A stretch of 64,000 nucleotides of DNA. Source: CAVRIA01 sp963721115 (GTDB lineage: Bacteria; Desulfobacterota; Binatia; HRBIN30; CADEER01). Both the position numbers and the translations under genes were made by a program. This document shows positions 36,295-44,984 of the stretch, in pieces. How positions within the stretch are numbered: position 1 is the first letter of the stretch; each line of letters starts with the position of its first letter. Where the stretch lies: contig CAVRIA010000008.1 in the NCBI GenBank assembly GCA_963721115.1, forward strand, positions 62,001-126,000, read 5' to 3'. The notes beneath the pieces are model-generated. The model made no database searches. It was not told where the DNA came from and saw only the letters and a program-made list of their open reading frames with translations.

Positions 36295-37920
36295 TCACGC
36301 CGGCTCGCGCAGGGCCGCCGCGCCGGCGCCGCTGTCGCCGCCTGGCGCGGAGGTGGCGCGCTTGCCGGGGAAGAGCAGCAGGAGCGGCAGGGTGCCGAGG
36401 AACAGCAGGCCGATGACCCAGGCCGCGTCGTTGTACGCCATCAGCCCCGCCTGCTGGTTGACGAACGAGTTGATGACCGCGGTCGCCTTCTGACCCGCCA
36501 GTCCCGCCGGCACGCCGCGCTGGGCGAGCAGCGCTCCGAGCTGGGAGTGCGAGGTGGCGTAGGCGGGGTTGGTCGCCGTCACGTTGGCGACCAGCTGCGA
36601 GCGGTGAAACTGGCTGCGCCGGTCGATCAGCGTGGCGAGCATCGCATAGCCGATGTTCCCCCCCACGCGGCGCGACAGCGTGTAGATGCTGGCGGCGGCG
36701 GTGACGTGCTGCCTCGGCACGGTGCTCACCGATACGGCGGTCAGGGTGACGAACATGAACGGCATGCCGAGACCCATGACCACGAGAATCGGCAGCAGGC
36801 TCCAGAACTCGACGTCGGCCGAGAGATGGGCCAACCCGCCAAACGAGAAGTGGATGAGCAGCAGCCCCACGGTGATGAGCAGGCGCGGATCGAAGCGGTT
36901 GTACAGCCATCCCACCACCGGCATCATCGCGAAGATCGTCAGGGCGCGCGGCAGGAGGGTGACGCCGGCGTGATACGCGGTGTAGCCGAGCAGCGTCTGC
37001 AGCATGGCCGGCAGCAGGAACGTGGATCCGTAGAGGGCGATGCCGAAGAGAAGGCCGATCGACGAGCCGGCGCTCAGAGGGCCGTTGCGCAGCAGGCGCA
37101 GGTCGAGAACCGGCTCCCGAACGCGCCGCTCCCAGAGGATCAACCCGATCATGCTGACGGCGGTGATCGCCGTCGCGATCACGATCCAATGTGATTCGAA
37201 CCAGTTGAGCTCCTGACCGCGTTCGAGAACCACCTGCATTCCGGTCAGCCCGATCGTCAGCAGCGTGATGCCGAGCCAGTCGATCTTCTTGACGCCGCGC
37301 TGCAGGTAGGGTGGATCCTCGAGGAACACGCTCACCATCGCGATGCCGACGATGGCGAACGGGATGTTGATGTAGAAGATCCAGGGCCAGCCATACTGAT
37401 CGGTCAGCCACCCGCCGAGGACGGGTCCGATCGCCGGCGCGAGCACGACGCCCATGCCGTAGATGGACATCGCCTGGCCCTGCTCTTCCGGCGGGAAGGT
37501 CTCGCGCAGGATGGCCAGCGACACCGGGATCAGGCTGCCGCCGCCGATTCCCTGGATGGTGCGGTAGAGGAGCATCTGCTCGAAGCTCCGCGCCGTGCCG
37601 GCGAGAACCGAGCCGATCGTGAAGATGACGAACGAGGTGATGTAGAGCCGCTTGCGGCCCACCAGGGTGCTCCACCAGCCGGCCATCGTCGCCATGATGA
37701 TCTCGGCGATGCTGTAGCTGGTGGCCACCCAGGTGATCTCGGACAGGGTGCGTCCGAAGCTGCCCATCATGTGCGGCAGCGCCACGTTCACGACGCTGAC
37801 GTCCATCACCGACATCAACGCGCCGAACACGACCGACACGGCGACGATCCAGCGGCTGGCCGCCGAGGCGTTCGCCGGGCCGGCGGGCGTTTGCGCAAGC
37901 GGGGGGTGTGGAGCCGTCAT
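36295..37920 (-). CDS. emrB: DHA2-family (14-helix) multidrug efflux MFS transporter
   Basis: Proton-driven drug exporter of 541 residues with motif D1 (ALMSVMDVSVVNVALPHM), motif A (GWWSTLVGRKRLYI), motif B (LLYRTIQGIGGGSLIPVSLA) and motif C (GVVLAPAIGPVLGGWLTD) as in EmrB/QacA. The ends of helices 13-14 are near residues 480-520. It is divergent from the EmrA-like adaptor gene (144-base gap), which is the partner for export across both membranes. No TetR/MarR regulator and no TolC gene are nearby. Confidence 0.92.
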   Translation of the reverse strand: MTAPHPPLAQTPAGPANASAASRWIVAVSVVFGALMSVMDVSVVNVALPHMMGSFGRTLSEITWVATSYSIAEIIMATMAGWWSTLVGRKRLYITSFVIFTIGSVLAGTARSFEQMLLYRTIQGIGGGSLIPVSLAILRETFPPEEQGQAMSIYGMGVVLAPAIGPVLGGWLTDQYGWPWIFYINIPFAIVGIAMVSVFLEDPPYLQRGVKKIDWLGITLLTIGLTGMQVVLERGQELNWFESHWIVIATAITAVSMIGLILWERRVREPVLDLRLLRNGPLSAGSSIGLLFGIALYGSTFLLPAMLQTLLGYTAYHAGVTLLPRALTIFAMMPVVGWLYNRFDPRLLITVGLLLIHFSFGGLAHLSADVEFWSLLPILVVMGLGMPFMFVTLTAVSVSTVPRQHVTAAASIYTLSRRVGGNIGYAMLATLIDRRSQFHRSQLVANVTATNPAYATSHSQLGALLAQRGVPAGLAGQKATAVINSFVNQQAGLMAYNDAAWVIGLLFLGTLPLLLLFPGKRATSAPGGDSGAGAAALREPA

Positions 37921-38064
37921 TTCGCGGGTGAAGGGGCGATGCGCGTGCCGCGACCCGAGAGCGGAGGCGGGTCACATCGACAGATACCGAATCCACGGCG
38001 GCATTCCAACGCAGGGGGCGGCAGATGGCTTGCAACGAGCGACTGCCTCGGGAATGGTTGACGG

Positions 38065-39204
38065 ATGGCCGTGCCAGCCCGGCGCCTGCTGATCGTACCG
38101 ATCGTCCTGGTCGTTCTGGCCGCGGTCTTCTTCGGCGCGAGCTGGTGGTGGCGCCACCGCTTTCTGGTCGACACCGACGACGCCTACGTGCGGGCGACGG
38201 TCTCTCTGGTCACGCCCCGCATCGCGGGAACCGTCGTCGAGGTTCCGGTCGACGACAACTGGCGAGTGAAGCGGAACGATCTGCTCGTGCGTCTCGATCC
38301 CGCCGAGTACCGGTTGCAGTTGGACGAGGCGGACGCCACCCTGGCCAAGGCCGTGCAGGACATCGAGGAGGCGCGCGCCCAGGTCTTTGCCGCCGACAGC
38401 GAGGTGAAGCTGGCCGAGGCCGAGCTCGACATGGCGGCGCGCGACGACGCCCGCATCGAGCAGCTCGCGAAGCAGAAGGTGGTGTCCACCGAGGAGGTCG
38501 ATCAAGTCCGCACGGCCCTGCGCGTGGCGCGCTCGCGCCTGGAGGCGGCGCGCCAGGAGGCGACGCGCGCCCGGGCGGCGCTGGGAATTTCCACCGACGC
38601 CACGCCGTCGACTTCCCCGATCGTCCGCCGCGCCCAGGCGGCGCGTGACGAGGCGGCCCTGAAGCTCTCCTACACGGAGCTGCGGGCACCCCGGGCGGGC
38701 ATCGTGGCGACCAAGTCGGTGCACGTGGGACAGCACGTCGACCCGGGCCAGCCGGTGATGCGCATCGTTCCGATCGAGCGCGCCTACGTCGAGGCGAACT
38801 TCAAGGAGACCCAGCTCTCCGACGTGCGCATCGGCCAGCCGGCCACGGTCGTCGCCGACATGTACCCCGACTACGAGTACCGCGGCGTCGTGGACAGCCT
38901 GGCGCCGGGAACCGGCGCCGCCTTCGCCCTGCTGCCGCCGGAGAACGCGACCGGCAACTGGATCAAGGTCGTGCAGCGCATTCCGGTGAAGATTCGCCTC
39001 ACCGAACCTCCTCCCGCCGACCGCCCGCTGCGCGTCGGCCTGTCCGTCGTGGCGACCATCGACACCCGGCAGCACGCCGGCCCCCTGCTGACCCCGCTCG
39101 GTCAGAAGGAGACGGGGAACCCGAAGGCGCCTGAAGAAACAAATGCAACCACGAAGGACACGAAGGTCACGAAGGAAGGACCGAAGGATGCGATCCGCAG
39201 ATGA
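38065..39204 (+). CDS. emrA: HlyD/EmrA-family periplasmic adaptor with repeat-encoded C-terminus
   Basis: Membrane fusion protein linking the EmrB-like pump to an outer-membrane channel. It has an N-terminal anchor helix (LLIVPIVLVVLAAVFFGASWWW), then VDTDDAYVRATVSLVTPRIAGTV (first half of the barrel/lipoyl region), a coiled-coil hairpin (about residues 90-190), LRAPRAGIVATKSVHVGQHV (lipoyl second half) and the beta-barrel VEANFKETQLSDVRIGQPA. The last ~23 residues (ETNATTKDTKVTKEG...) are encoded by the CCACGAAGGACACGAAG repeat, so the native stop was probably replaced when the repeat inserted. Confidence 0.9.
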   Translation: MAVPARRLLIVPIVLVVLAAVFFGASWWWRHRFLVDTDDAYVRATVSLVTPRIAGTVVEVPVDDNWRVKRNDLLVRLDPAEYRLQLDEADATLAKAVQDIEEARAQVFAADSEVKLAEAELDMAARDDARIEQLAKQKVVSTEEVDQVRTALRVARSRLEAARQEATRARAALGISTDATPSTSPIVRRAQAARDEAALKLSYTELRAPRAGIVATKSVHVGQHVDPGQPVMRIVPIERAYVEANFKETQLSDVRIGQPATVVADMYPDYEYRGVVDSLAPGTGAAFALLPPENATGNWIKVVQRIPVKIRLTEPPPADRPLRVGLSVVATIDTRQHAGPLLTPLGQKETGNPKAPEETNATTKDTKVTKEGPKDAIRR

Positions 39205-39309
39205 AGCCGACGGCCGCGGAGGGAAGATCGAAACCTAGGGCAACACCCCTGTGGTCGGGAGCTCTTCGAAATTCCGACTTCGCGCTCTTCGTGTTCTTCG
39301 TGGTTGCAT
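39143..39309. repeat. CCACGAAGGACACGAAG inverted repeat, locus 1
   Basis: Left arm 39143-39174 begins ATGCAACCACGAAGGACACG, and right arm 39278-39309 is its near-perfect reverse complement (about 28 of 32 bases). The core is nine-base periodic (ACGAAGGAC). The left arm is inside the emrA 3' end and the right arm meets the DUF1214 stop, so the element fills the convergent gap. Translated copies (TTKDTK, NHEGHE) are a familiar sight in many unrelated genomes. Confidence 0.65.
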
Positions 39310-39314
39310 CTTTC

Positions 39315-40589
39315 TCAGGTCATCTCTGCGCGGCGGCGGACGTGCTGGCGGCGCATCTCGATGGTGCGCGAGCGTTCCTCACGGCTGACGCGTGCGGTGC
39401 CGGCGGGGATGTGGTCGCGCAGATCGGCGAGGCGCACGACGCACGTCGCCGGAACCGGCGCGGCGTCGGCGAGGTTCCACCGGTAGATCATCGTGCCCTC
39501 GCAATGACCGGCGGTGTCGAGCCAGTTCGGCACGCCGGGGTCGCGGTGGGCGACGACGGCGCGAAAGACGCCGTCGCCATCGAGCACCGCCTGGTGGCCG
39601 TTCAGGCTCGACTGGTGGTTCGCGTAGTCGAGTGACTCGAGCCAGAAGTTGCACAGGTGGAGGCTCCAGTACACTGCCGCGGGTGGTTTCACCTCGACCA
39701 GCAGCGCCTCGTCGTCGGCGAGCGCGAAGTAGCCGGTGCCGGCCGTCTGGTGCTTCTGCGCCCCCATCTGCGCGCCGCCGAACGCCTGCGGCGGAAACAC
39801 GTTGCGCAGGCGCTCGCGCTGCGCGGCGGCGACGGCCGTCCACAGATCGAGGTTGGCCTCGACGTTGGTCGCCACGGCCTCGAGGCGGCGCGCCAGAAAT
39901 CCGGCGTCGAGGACGCCGCCCGGCGCCGAGCGCGGCCCTGTGTCGATGCGGTCGATGCGCAGCGATGCGGGCGACTCGTTCTCCCAGTCGTAGAAGAACT
40001 GGCGCACCCAGATGGTGTCGGCGCCGGCGCCGATGGGCATCCAGTTGGCGGGGAGCGGATCGCCGCCGGCGATGATCTCGAAGCTCCCGTCCGGCGCGAT
40101 CTCGAGCTCACCGGCGTGCGCATTGTGCAGGGAGCGAATGCTCGCCATCACCTGCAGGCCGAGGAAGTGCACGGTGCCGCGCCGTCCGCTGATCCGGTAG
40201 ACGGCGTCGTCGCGCACGGCGACCCAACCGTAGAGGGCGTCGGCGCAGTCGTAGCCGATCTTGTTGCGGCGAGTCAGCCAGCGCAGGCGCGGCCGATCGG
40301 GGTCGTGGTCCTCGATGGCGACGTCGAAGGCGTTGCGGATCAGCATCGCCACGTAGCGGTAGCCGTCGGCGCGGGTGACCGGGTCGGAGGGAACGTTCTG
40401 CGCCTGCACCCGGTCCGCCAGCCGGCCCATGCGCTCGGCGAAGCGCCGCCAGGCCGCACCGCCGAGTAGATCCTCGGCGCTTCCCGGCGCCCACGCGTCG
40501 GCGGAGAGGATGTTGGTCACCAGCCAGCGGTCGTTCTGGGCGAGCGCGGCTCCGGTCTCCGCCTGATCGGTTTCGTCGTTCGCGCTCAC
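39315..40589 (-). CDS. DUF1214 domain protein
   Basis: A 424-residue soluble protein. The C-terminal third carries the DUF1214 pattern (YWSLHLCNFWLESLDYANHQSSLNGHQ, then GVFRAVVAHRDPGVPNWLDTAGHCEGTMIYRW). The N-terminal part contains RNKIGYDCADALYGWVAVRDD and HFLGLQVMASI, typical of the long form. It occurs often in mycobacteria and in uncultured degraders of steroids and hydrocarbons, function unknown. It lies 27 bases after the sulfotransferase gene on the same strand, so the two form an operon. Confidence 0.8.
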   Translation of the reverse strand: MSANDETDQAETGAALAQNDRWLVTNILSADAWAPGSAEDLLGGAAWRRFAERMGRLADRVQAQNVPSDPVTRADGYRYVAMLIRNAFDVAIEDHDPDRPRLRWLTRRNKIGYDCADALYGWVAVRDDAVYRISGRRGTVHFLGLQVMASIRSLHNAHAGELEIAPDGSFEIIAGGDPLPANWMPIGAGADTIWVRQFFYDWENESPASLRIDRIDTGPRSAPGGVLDAGFLARRLEAVATNVEANLDLWTAVAAAQRERLRNVFPPQAFGGAQMGAQKHQTAGTGYFALADDEALLVEVKPPAAVYWSLHLCNFWLESLDYANHQSSLNGHQAVLDGDGVFRAVVAHRDPGVPNWLDTAGHCEGTMIYRWNLADAAPVPATCVVRLADLRDHIPAGTARVSREERSRTIEMRRQHVRRRAEMT

Positions 40590-40616
40590 GTCGACTCCTC
40601 GTTACGAGCTCCGCCG

Positions 40617-41768
40617 TCAGTTTTCCAAGGGTATGCGGAACCGATCGGTGTAGAAGCGAAACTCCCGGCGCACCTCGCTGCGATCGAGGCCGAACTCCTC
40701 GAAGGTGTAGCGGTGGGCGCCGTGCTTGCCCTGCGGGTTGGCCTGCAGCCAGGCGCGCATGCGGCGCTCCGCCTCGCTGCCGAGGACGAGGCCGAAGCGC
40801 TCGTAGACCCGTGCCACCGTTTCGATCGGGCGCACCATCAGGTCGGACATGAGGACGTCGGCGAACATCGCGTCGCCGGCGCGCTCGCGAAAGGCGATGG
40901 CGCGCCGCATCCCCTCGCTCCACAGGGCGAGCTGCTCGCGGCCGAGGCGCTGGCGGTCGACGGTGGGGCAGAAGATCGAGCGCACGGTCGCGATCAGACT
41001 GCACACCGAGGGCAGGACCCTCGTTGGGTCGCGGTGCGTCCACACGAGCCGCGCGTCGGGGTAGACGCCGGTCATGGCGTCGAGGAAGAAGACGTCGGGC
41101 GGGTTCTTGAGGTTCCAGCGCCGCGGCGGGCAACGCCACTGCAGGAGCCGCAGCACGCGCGCGTGATGGCGATAGGCGGGCGCCATGTCGCAGCGGAGCC
41201 ACCACGCGACGTAGCTCGGCACGTCGGCCATGCCCTCGAAGTGCTGGGTGCGGAAGTGCTGGCCGAGCAGGTCCTGGTTTTCGGTCGGGCTGCTGCCGGT
41301 GTCGTCGTGCATCTTGGCCAGGTCGGGGGCCACTGCCTTCATCCCGGCGAGGGCCGCGTCGGCCTCGGCGATGCGCGGGTCGGTTTCCTGCGTGGCCGCC
41401 TCGGGAGGGGGAGTCGGCCGCGTCGACTCCCAGTAGCGCAGCGAGCGTGCCTCCGGATCCCGCGCCAGCAGGTTGGAGAGCGCCGTCGTTCCGGTGCGCG
41501 GCAGTCCGGTCACCACAATCGGCGCCACGATCGACTCGGCGCCGATCTCCGGATGGCGGCGGTACCAGTCTTCGATGCGCAGCCGCTCCGCCAGATATCC
41601 GACGATCTGCGCCCGCAGGGCGAAGCGCCCGGCTTCTCCGAGCCCACCGTCTGCGTCGAGGGCTTCGGCGAGCGCGACCAGGCCCTCGCGGAACGACGGA
41701 TCGCCGAAGTCGTCGAGTCCGGTGTCCCGGCGCGCGGCGTCGAGCAGCGATTGCGGATCGAAGTGCAT
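40617..41768 (-). CDS. PAPS-dependent sulfotransferase family protein
   Basis: A 383-residue cytosolic enzyme of the sulfotransferase_3-type group. The 5'-phosphosulfate-binding loop is VVTGLPRTGTTALSNLLARD (about 98-117) and the 3'-phosphate-binding region is DARLVWTHRDPTRVLPSVCSL. The C-terminal FYTDRFRIPLEN is common in the group. It transfers sulfate from PAPS to a hydroxyl; the acceptor is unknown. The start follows a 1.3 kb gene-free region, and it is the first gene of the operon with the DUF1214 protein. Confidence 0.85.
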   Translation of the reverse strand: MHFDPQSLLDAARRDTGLDDFGDPSFREGLVALAEALDADGGLGEAGRFALRAQIVGYLAERLRIEDWYRRHPEIGAESIVAPIVVTGLPRTGTTALSNLLARDPEARSLRYWESTRPTPPPEAATQETDPRIAEADAALAGMKAVAPDLAKMHDDTGSSPTENQDLLGQHFRTQHFEGMADVPSYVAWWLRCDMAPAYRHHARVLRLLQWRCPPRRWNLKNPPDVFFLDAMTGVYPDARLVWTHRDPTRVLPSVCSLIATVRSIFCPTVDRQRLGREQLALWSEGMRRAIAFRERAGDAMFADVLMSDLMVRPIETVARVYERFGLVLGSEAERRMRAWLQANPQGKHGAHRYTFEEFGLDRSEVRREFRFYTDRFRIPLEN

Positions 41769-41948
41769 CGAGACTCCCTGTGTCGTGTCGTTCTTGTCAA
41801 CCGGAGAGTGCCGCCGTCAAGCGGCGCGACTGGCACGAGGGAGGAGGGCTTCTCGAAGCGAAAGAAAGAAATCAAGACTCCAAGGCCTCGACCTTTCGAA
41901 GAGGCGGGAAAGGGCAGGTTGTTACGTTGTTAGGCTGTTGGTTGTTGG

Positions 41949-42290
41949 GTCTTGAAATCAAAATCGAAGGCCTCGACCTTTCGAAGAGGCGGGAGGAACG
42001 AGATCGGCAAAGAGTGGCGCGGTGGTGAAGCCGTGCACGAGACCGAGGGAGTCGGTTCCCGTCAGTGGCGCGTAGATTCAGGCAGTGAGGCGGATCCCGT
42101 TACGCGCGCCGACCGCCAACTCCGGTGCTCAAAGGGGAAGCGGATTCGCCTCGGAGCGGAGCCACCGGAGAGAGGGGCGCGGGGAGGGAACCGCGGCGTC
42201 TGAGCGGTTCCCTCCCCGGAGGGGCCGCAGGGGCGCAAGCCCCGCACAGAACAGACCGGTTCCTTGTGATCAATGGGGGGCGGTGGGGTT
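41949..42290. repeat. 340-base structured direct repeat, copy A
   Basis: Near-identical to 42650-42990, with corresponding bases 701 apart. It contains GGGGAGGGAACCGC (42181-42194) pairing perfectly with 42204-42217 over a nine-base loop. Then comes GGGGC-GCAA-GCCCC (42230-42243), a five-base stem with a GNRA tetraloop. It opens with GGCCTCGACCTTTCGAAGAG, which is also present at about 41880. Confidence 0.65.
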
Positions 42291-42649
42291 TTGTCTCCGA
42301 CCGAGTCCGGGATCCGACGGACCCCCGCCACCCCTCGGGTGGACCCCCCGTTGTCGGTGCGGGGCTGCGCCCCCGCGGCCCCTCGAGGGCGAAACCTACG
42401 GTTGTCGCCCTCGAGCTCCCACTTCCCTTGAACGCTGCGCGGGCAAATAGGGTGTAGTGGTCGCCCCGCGGCCAGGTAGCGCAGTCCCAGTGAGCCACCC
42501 GATCGATCACCACCCTTCTTGCGCGGCTCCGACCGAACCGCGTCCACGCGCGCGTTCGAAGAGAGCAGTGTGCTCGGAACGAGGCATGTGGTCGAAACAC
42601 GTCGATCGATCCTGTCGCGTGCTGCGAGCGAAGCGTTCATCGCGAAGCG

Positions 42650-42990
42650 AAAGAAGGAATCAAAATCCAAGGCCTCGACCTTTCGAAGAGGCGGGAGGAC
42701 GAGATCGGCAGAGAGTGGCGCGGTGGTGAAGCCGTGCGCGAGACCGAGGGAGTCGGTTCCCGTCAGTGGCGCGTAGATTCAGGCAGTGAGGCGGATCCCG
42801 TTACGCGCGCCGACCGCCAAGGTCCGGTGCTCAAAGGGGAAGCGGATTCACCTCGGAGCGGAGCCACCGAAGAGAGGGGTGCGGGGAGGGAACCGCGGCG
42901 TCTGAGCGGTTCCCTCCCCGGAGGGGTTGCAGGGGCGCAAGCCCCGCACAGAACAACCCGGTTCCTCGTGATCAAGGGGGAAGCGGGGGG
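42650..42990. repeat. 340-base structured direct repeat, copy B
   Basis: Second copy of the element at 41949-42290, differing by scattered substitutions and a few one-base indels. Both hairpins are fully kept: the 14-bp stem at 42883-42896/42906-42919 and the GCAA-capped stem just after. Substitutions fall mostly outside the stems. Confidence 0.65.
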
Positions 42991-43091
42991 CTCCTTGTGC
43001 GGACAGTTCGACTCCTGCGGCCGGTTGTGGAAAGTGCAGGTCTGTGGCGCGGGCGGGGAGCAAGCCGCGGCACCAGGAAGGAGAGAGAAAG

Positions 43092-43985
43092 ATGGCGACG
43101 CCGAAAGTGGATCCGAAGATCGCGGGCACGAGGTTCAGCGCGCACGAGTTCGCCTGGGACTGGAGGACGAGCCAGCTGCTCGCCCGCGCGACCGGCTGCT
43201 CGATCCGCGACGAGCTCGACCGGCCCTCGATGCTCAAGGGCTCGGACCGTCCGGGGCACATCATGATTCCGTTCAACGGCGCCCTCGCCGCGCGCAACCG
43301 GGCGGAGGTGATGGATCGGCTGATCGGCGGCTACGACGTTTGGCAGGACGTTGGTCGCTGGGGATCCGGCGGAGCGAAGTTTCTCGGCGCGGTGCCGCGC
43401 TCGGGGCGCGGCCGGGTCGGCTGCGGCTTCACCGAGGTGGGGGCGACGTCGAAGGGGCACGCCCTGGTGCGCTTCACCTTCGAGGTCGACGACGCGGACT
43501 CGGGACAGCGCCTGATGGAGGGCTGGATGCTCCTCTTCCTGCTCGGCTGCGGATCGGAGGACGCCGGTAAGCTAAACCCGCCGCGCATCGCGATGCCGGA
43601 GCGCGCCCCGGATCAGGTGGTCGAGCACCAGACGCCGGTGAACGTGACCTTCGACTGGGCGGTGCCGTCGGAAGACTGGAACACCACCCACTTCGAGACC
43701 AAGGGGACGAACGCGGCGCCGCTCGTGCACGGGCCGCGCAACATGGCCCTGGTGCTGCAGGATGCCGCGCACACATTCACCGGCGGCCGACTCGAGCGGG
43801 TCAAGGAGATCACGCTCGGCAGCCTGCCGGCGCCTCACTACCCGCCCGAGCCGACGCAGACACGCTTCTGGAAAGAGGCGGACGGCCGCGTCCTCGGGCG
43901 GCTGGTCGTTCCGGCGGCGGGCCGCATCGACGGCGGCACAGACGACAAGGTGGTGATCGATCAGGTCGAGCTGAAGGTGGGGTGA
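43092..43985 (+). CDS. Hypothetical protein, possibly MaoC/hotdog-like
   Basis: A 297-residue soluble protein, start at MATPKVDPKIAGTRF after AAGGAGAGAGAAAG. It seems to have two similar halves of about 130 residues, each with a long helix followed by a beta-rich stretch. An early FAWDWRTSQLLARATGC and a later PLVHGPRNMALVLQDAAHTFTGG recall the helix and HG-loop of hotdog-fold dehydratases/thioesterases. The canonical MaoC Asp-x-x-x-x-His hydratase motif is not evident, so activity is uncertain. It stands alone, downstream of the repeat region. Confidence 0.5.
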   Translation: MATPKVDPKIAGTRFSAHEFAWDWRTSQLLARATGCSIRDELDRPSMLKGSDRPGHIMIPFNGALAARNRAEVMDRLIGGYDVWQDVGRWGSGGAKFLGAVPRSGRGRVGCGFTEVGATSKGHALVRFTFEVDDADSGQRLMEGWMLLFLLGCGSEDAGKLNPPRIAMPERAPDQVVEHQTPVNVTFDWAVPSEDWNTTHFETKGTNAAPLVHGPRNMALVLQDAAHTFTGGRLERVKEITLGSLPAPHYPPEPTQTRFWKEADGRVLGRLVVPAAGRIDGGTDDKVVIDQVELKVG

Positions 43986-44038
43986 GGAAGTTGTGACGTG
44001 CGGACGTGTTGCAGCGCTGGGGTGCACCTGATTCGGCT

Positions 44039-44888
44039 TCAGATGCCGCCGCATTCGAATCGACAGGAGTCGCACACCCCGCTGCAGGTAGAGCGAGCCC
44101 CCGAGCCCCAGGTGAAAGGCGTGGCAGTTGCGCACAGTCGTCGCAGAGGCTGCGGCAGTAGTGGGACCGTTGCGCGTTCGCCGCCGGGGCAACTGGAGAG
44201 GCCGCTCTGCACGCCCGCGACCAGCTCGTCCACGGTGATCGATTCGTCACCGTTGCGGTCGAACGCCGGGCATGCGGTGATCGGCGCCAGGGAGAGGCCG
44301 ATGTCCACGCCTGTGACGATCTCCGAGATCGTCACCGCGCCGTCTCCGTTGCAGTCCCCGACGCAGGTGACAGGCTCCGGCGTGGCCGTCGGAGTGGGGC
44401 TCGGTGTTCCCGCTCCCGCCCCGATCTCGACGACCAGCGGTTCGGACGACGCGCCCAGAAAGGAGAAGATGGGATTGTCGACGCAGCCCTCCGCGGTCTC
44501 GTAGGTGACGGACGCCACCAGCTGCGCCGTTCCCGCCTGAACCGCGTGCAGCTCGTAGATCTGATCGTCCGGGCCGAACTGGGCCGAACGCGGCCCGACG
44601 TCGCCGGTGAAGAAGGGGTTCGTTCCGTACAGCGTGTACTGCGGGATGCCGACCGAGTCCGTCGACGACGGTCGAGATCTTCGCCGTCAGGACCACGTCA
44701 TCGCCGACGCGCGGGTGCGCCGGCTCTATGGATAGCTCGAGATGCAGCTGGGCGAAGTGCAGCGACCCGCCCACGCATTCGTCGGGAGTGGGGCTCGGGG
44801 TCGGAGTGGTGGCGCTCCCCGGCGCCGGCGCGAGAAACAGGCCCAGGGCAACGGCGGTCGACAAGACGAGACGAATGGTCGAATTCAT
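44039..44888 (-). CDS. Secreted protein with paired dockerin-like EF-hands, one frameshift
   Basis: Signal peptide (STIRLVLSTAVALGLFLAPAPGSA), a short Thr/Pro linker, then a ~130-residue beta-sandwich-like domain (LHLELSIEPAHPRVGDDVVLTAKIS...), another TPSPTPTATPEP linker and two calcium-binding loops: DCNGDGAVTISEI and DRNGDESITVDEL, each preceded by Cys. The end is Cys-rich. An indel near 44,660 splits the sandwich domain (TVVDGL to DSVGIPQYTLYG). The pairing of such EF-hands with Thr/Pro linkers is very common in uncultured deltaproteobacteria-like genomes. The role is probably cell-surface, ligand unknown. Confidence 0.7.
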
Positions 44889-44984
44889 GCTGGCCCTCCC
44901 CCGGAAACAGAATCCGACTCGCCGTGATCGATCACGGCTGTCCACTGGTTGGGATGCGACGAGCCGGCGCTTTTGCTGCCGCGG

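Larger units (their letters stand above)
41769..43091. other. 1.3 kb gene-free, repeat-built region
   Basis: No convincing gene: the open frames here have repeat-derived, Arg/Pro-rich translations and read equally well on both strands. Contents in order: a partial repeat unit (about 41852-41910), copy A of a ~340-base repeat (41949-42290), a ~350-base unique spacer and copy B (42650-42990). The spacer has further G+C palindromic stretches, for example around 42355-42425. It separates the sulfotransferase gene from the MaoC-like gene, which diverge from it, so promoters for both must lie at its edges. Confidence 0.6.

Noticed and set aside
35075..38035. 986-codon minus-strand open frame
   Set aside because: It lies antisense to the outer-membrane-like gene and out of frame over emrB. 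Its translation is low-complexity Arg/Ala/His sequence without domains.
42125..42976. Small open frames in the repeat region
   Set aside because: The two repeat copies yield near-identical Arg/Pro/Gly-rich peptides on both strands; no ribosome sites or domains support them.
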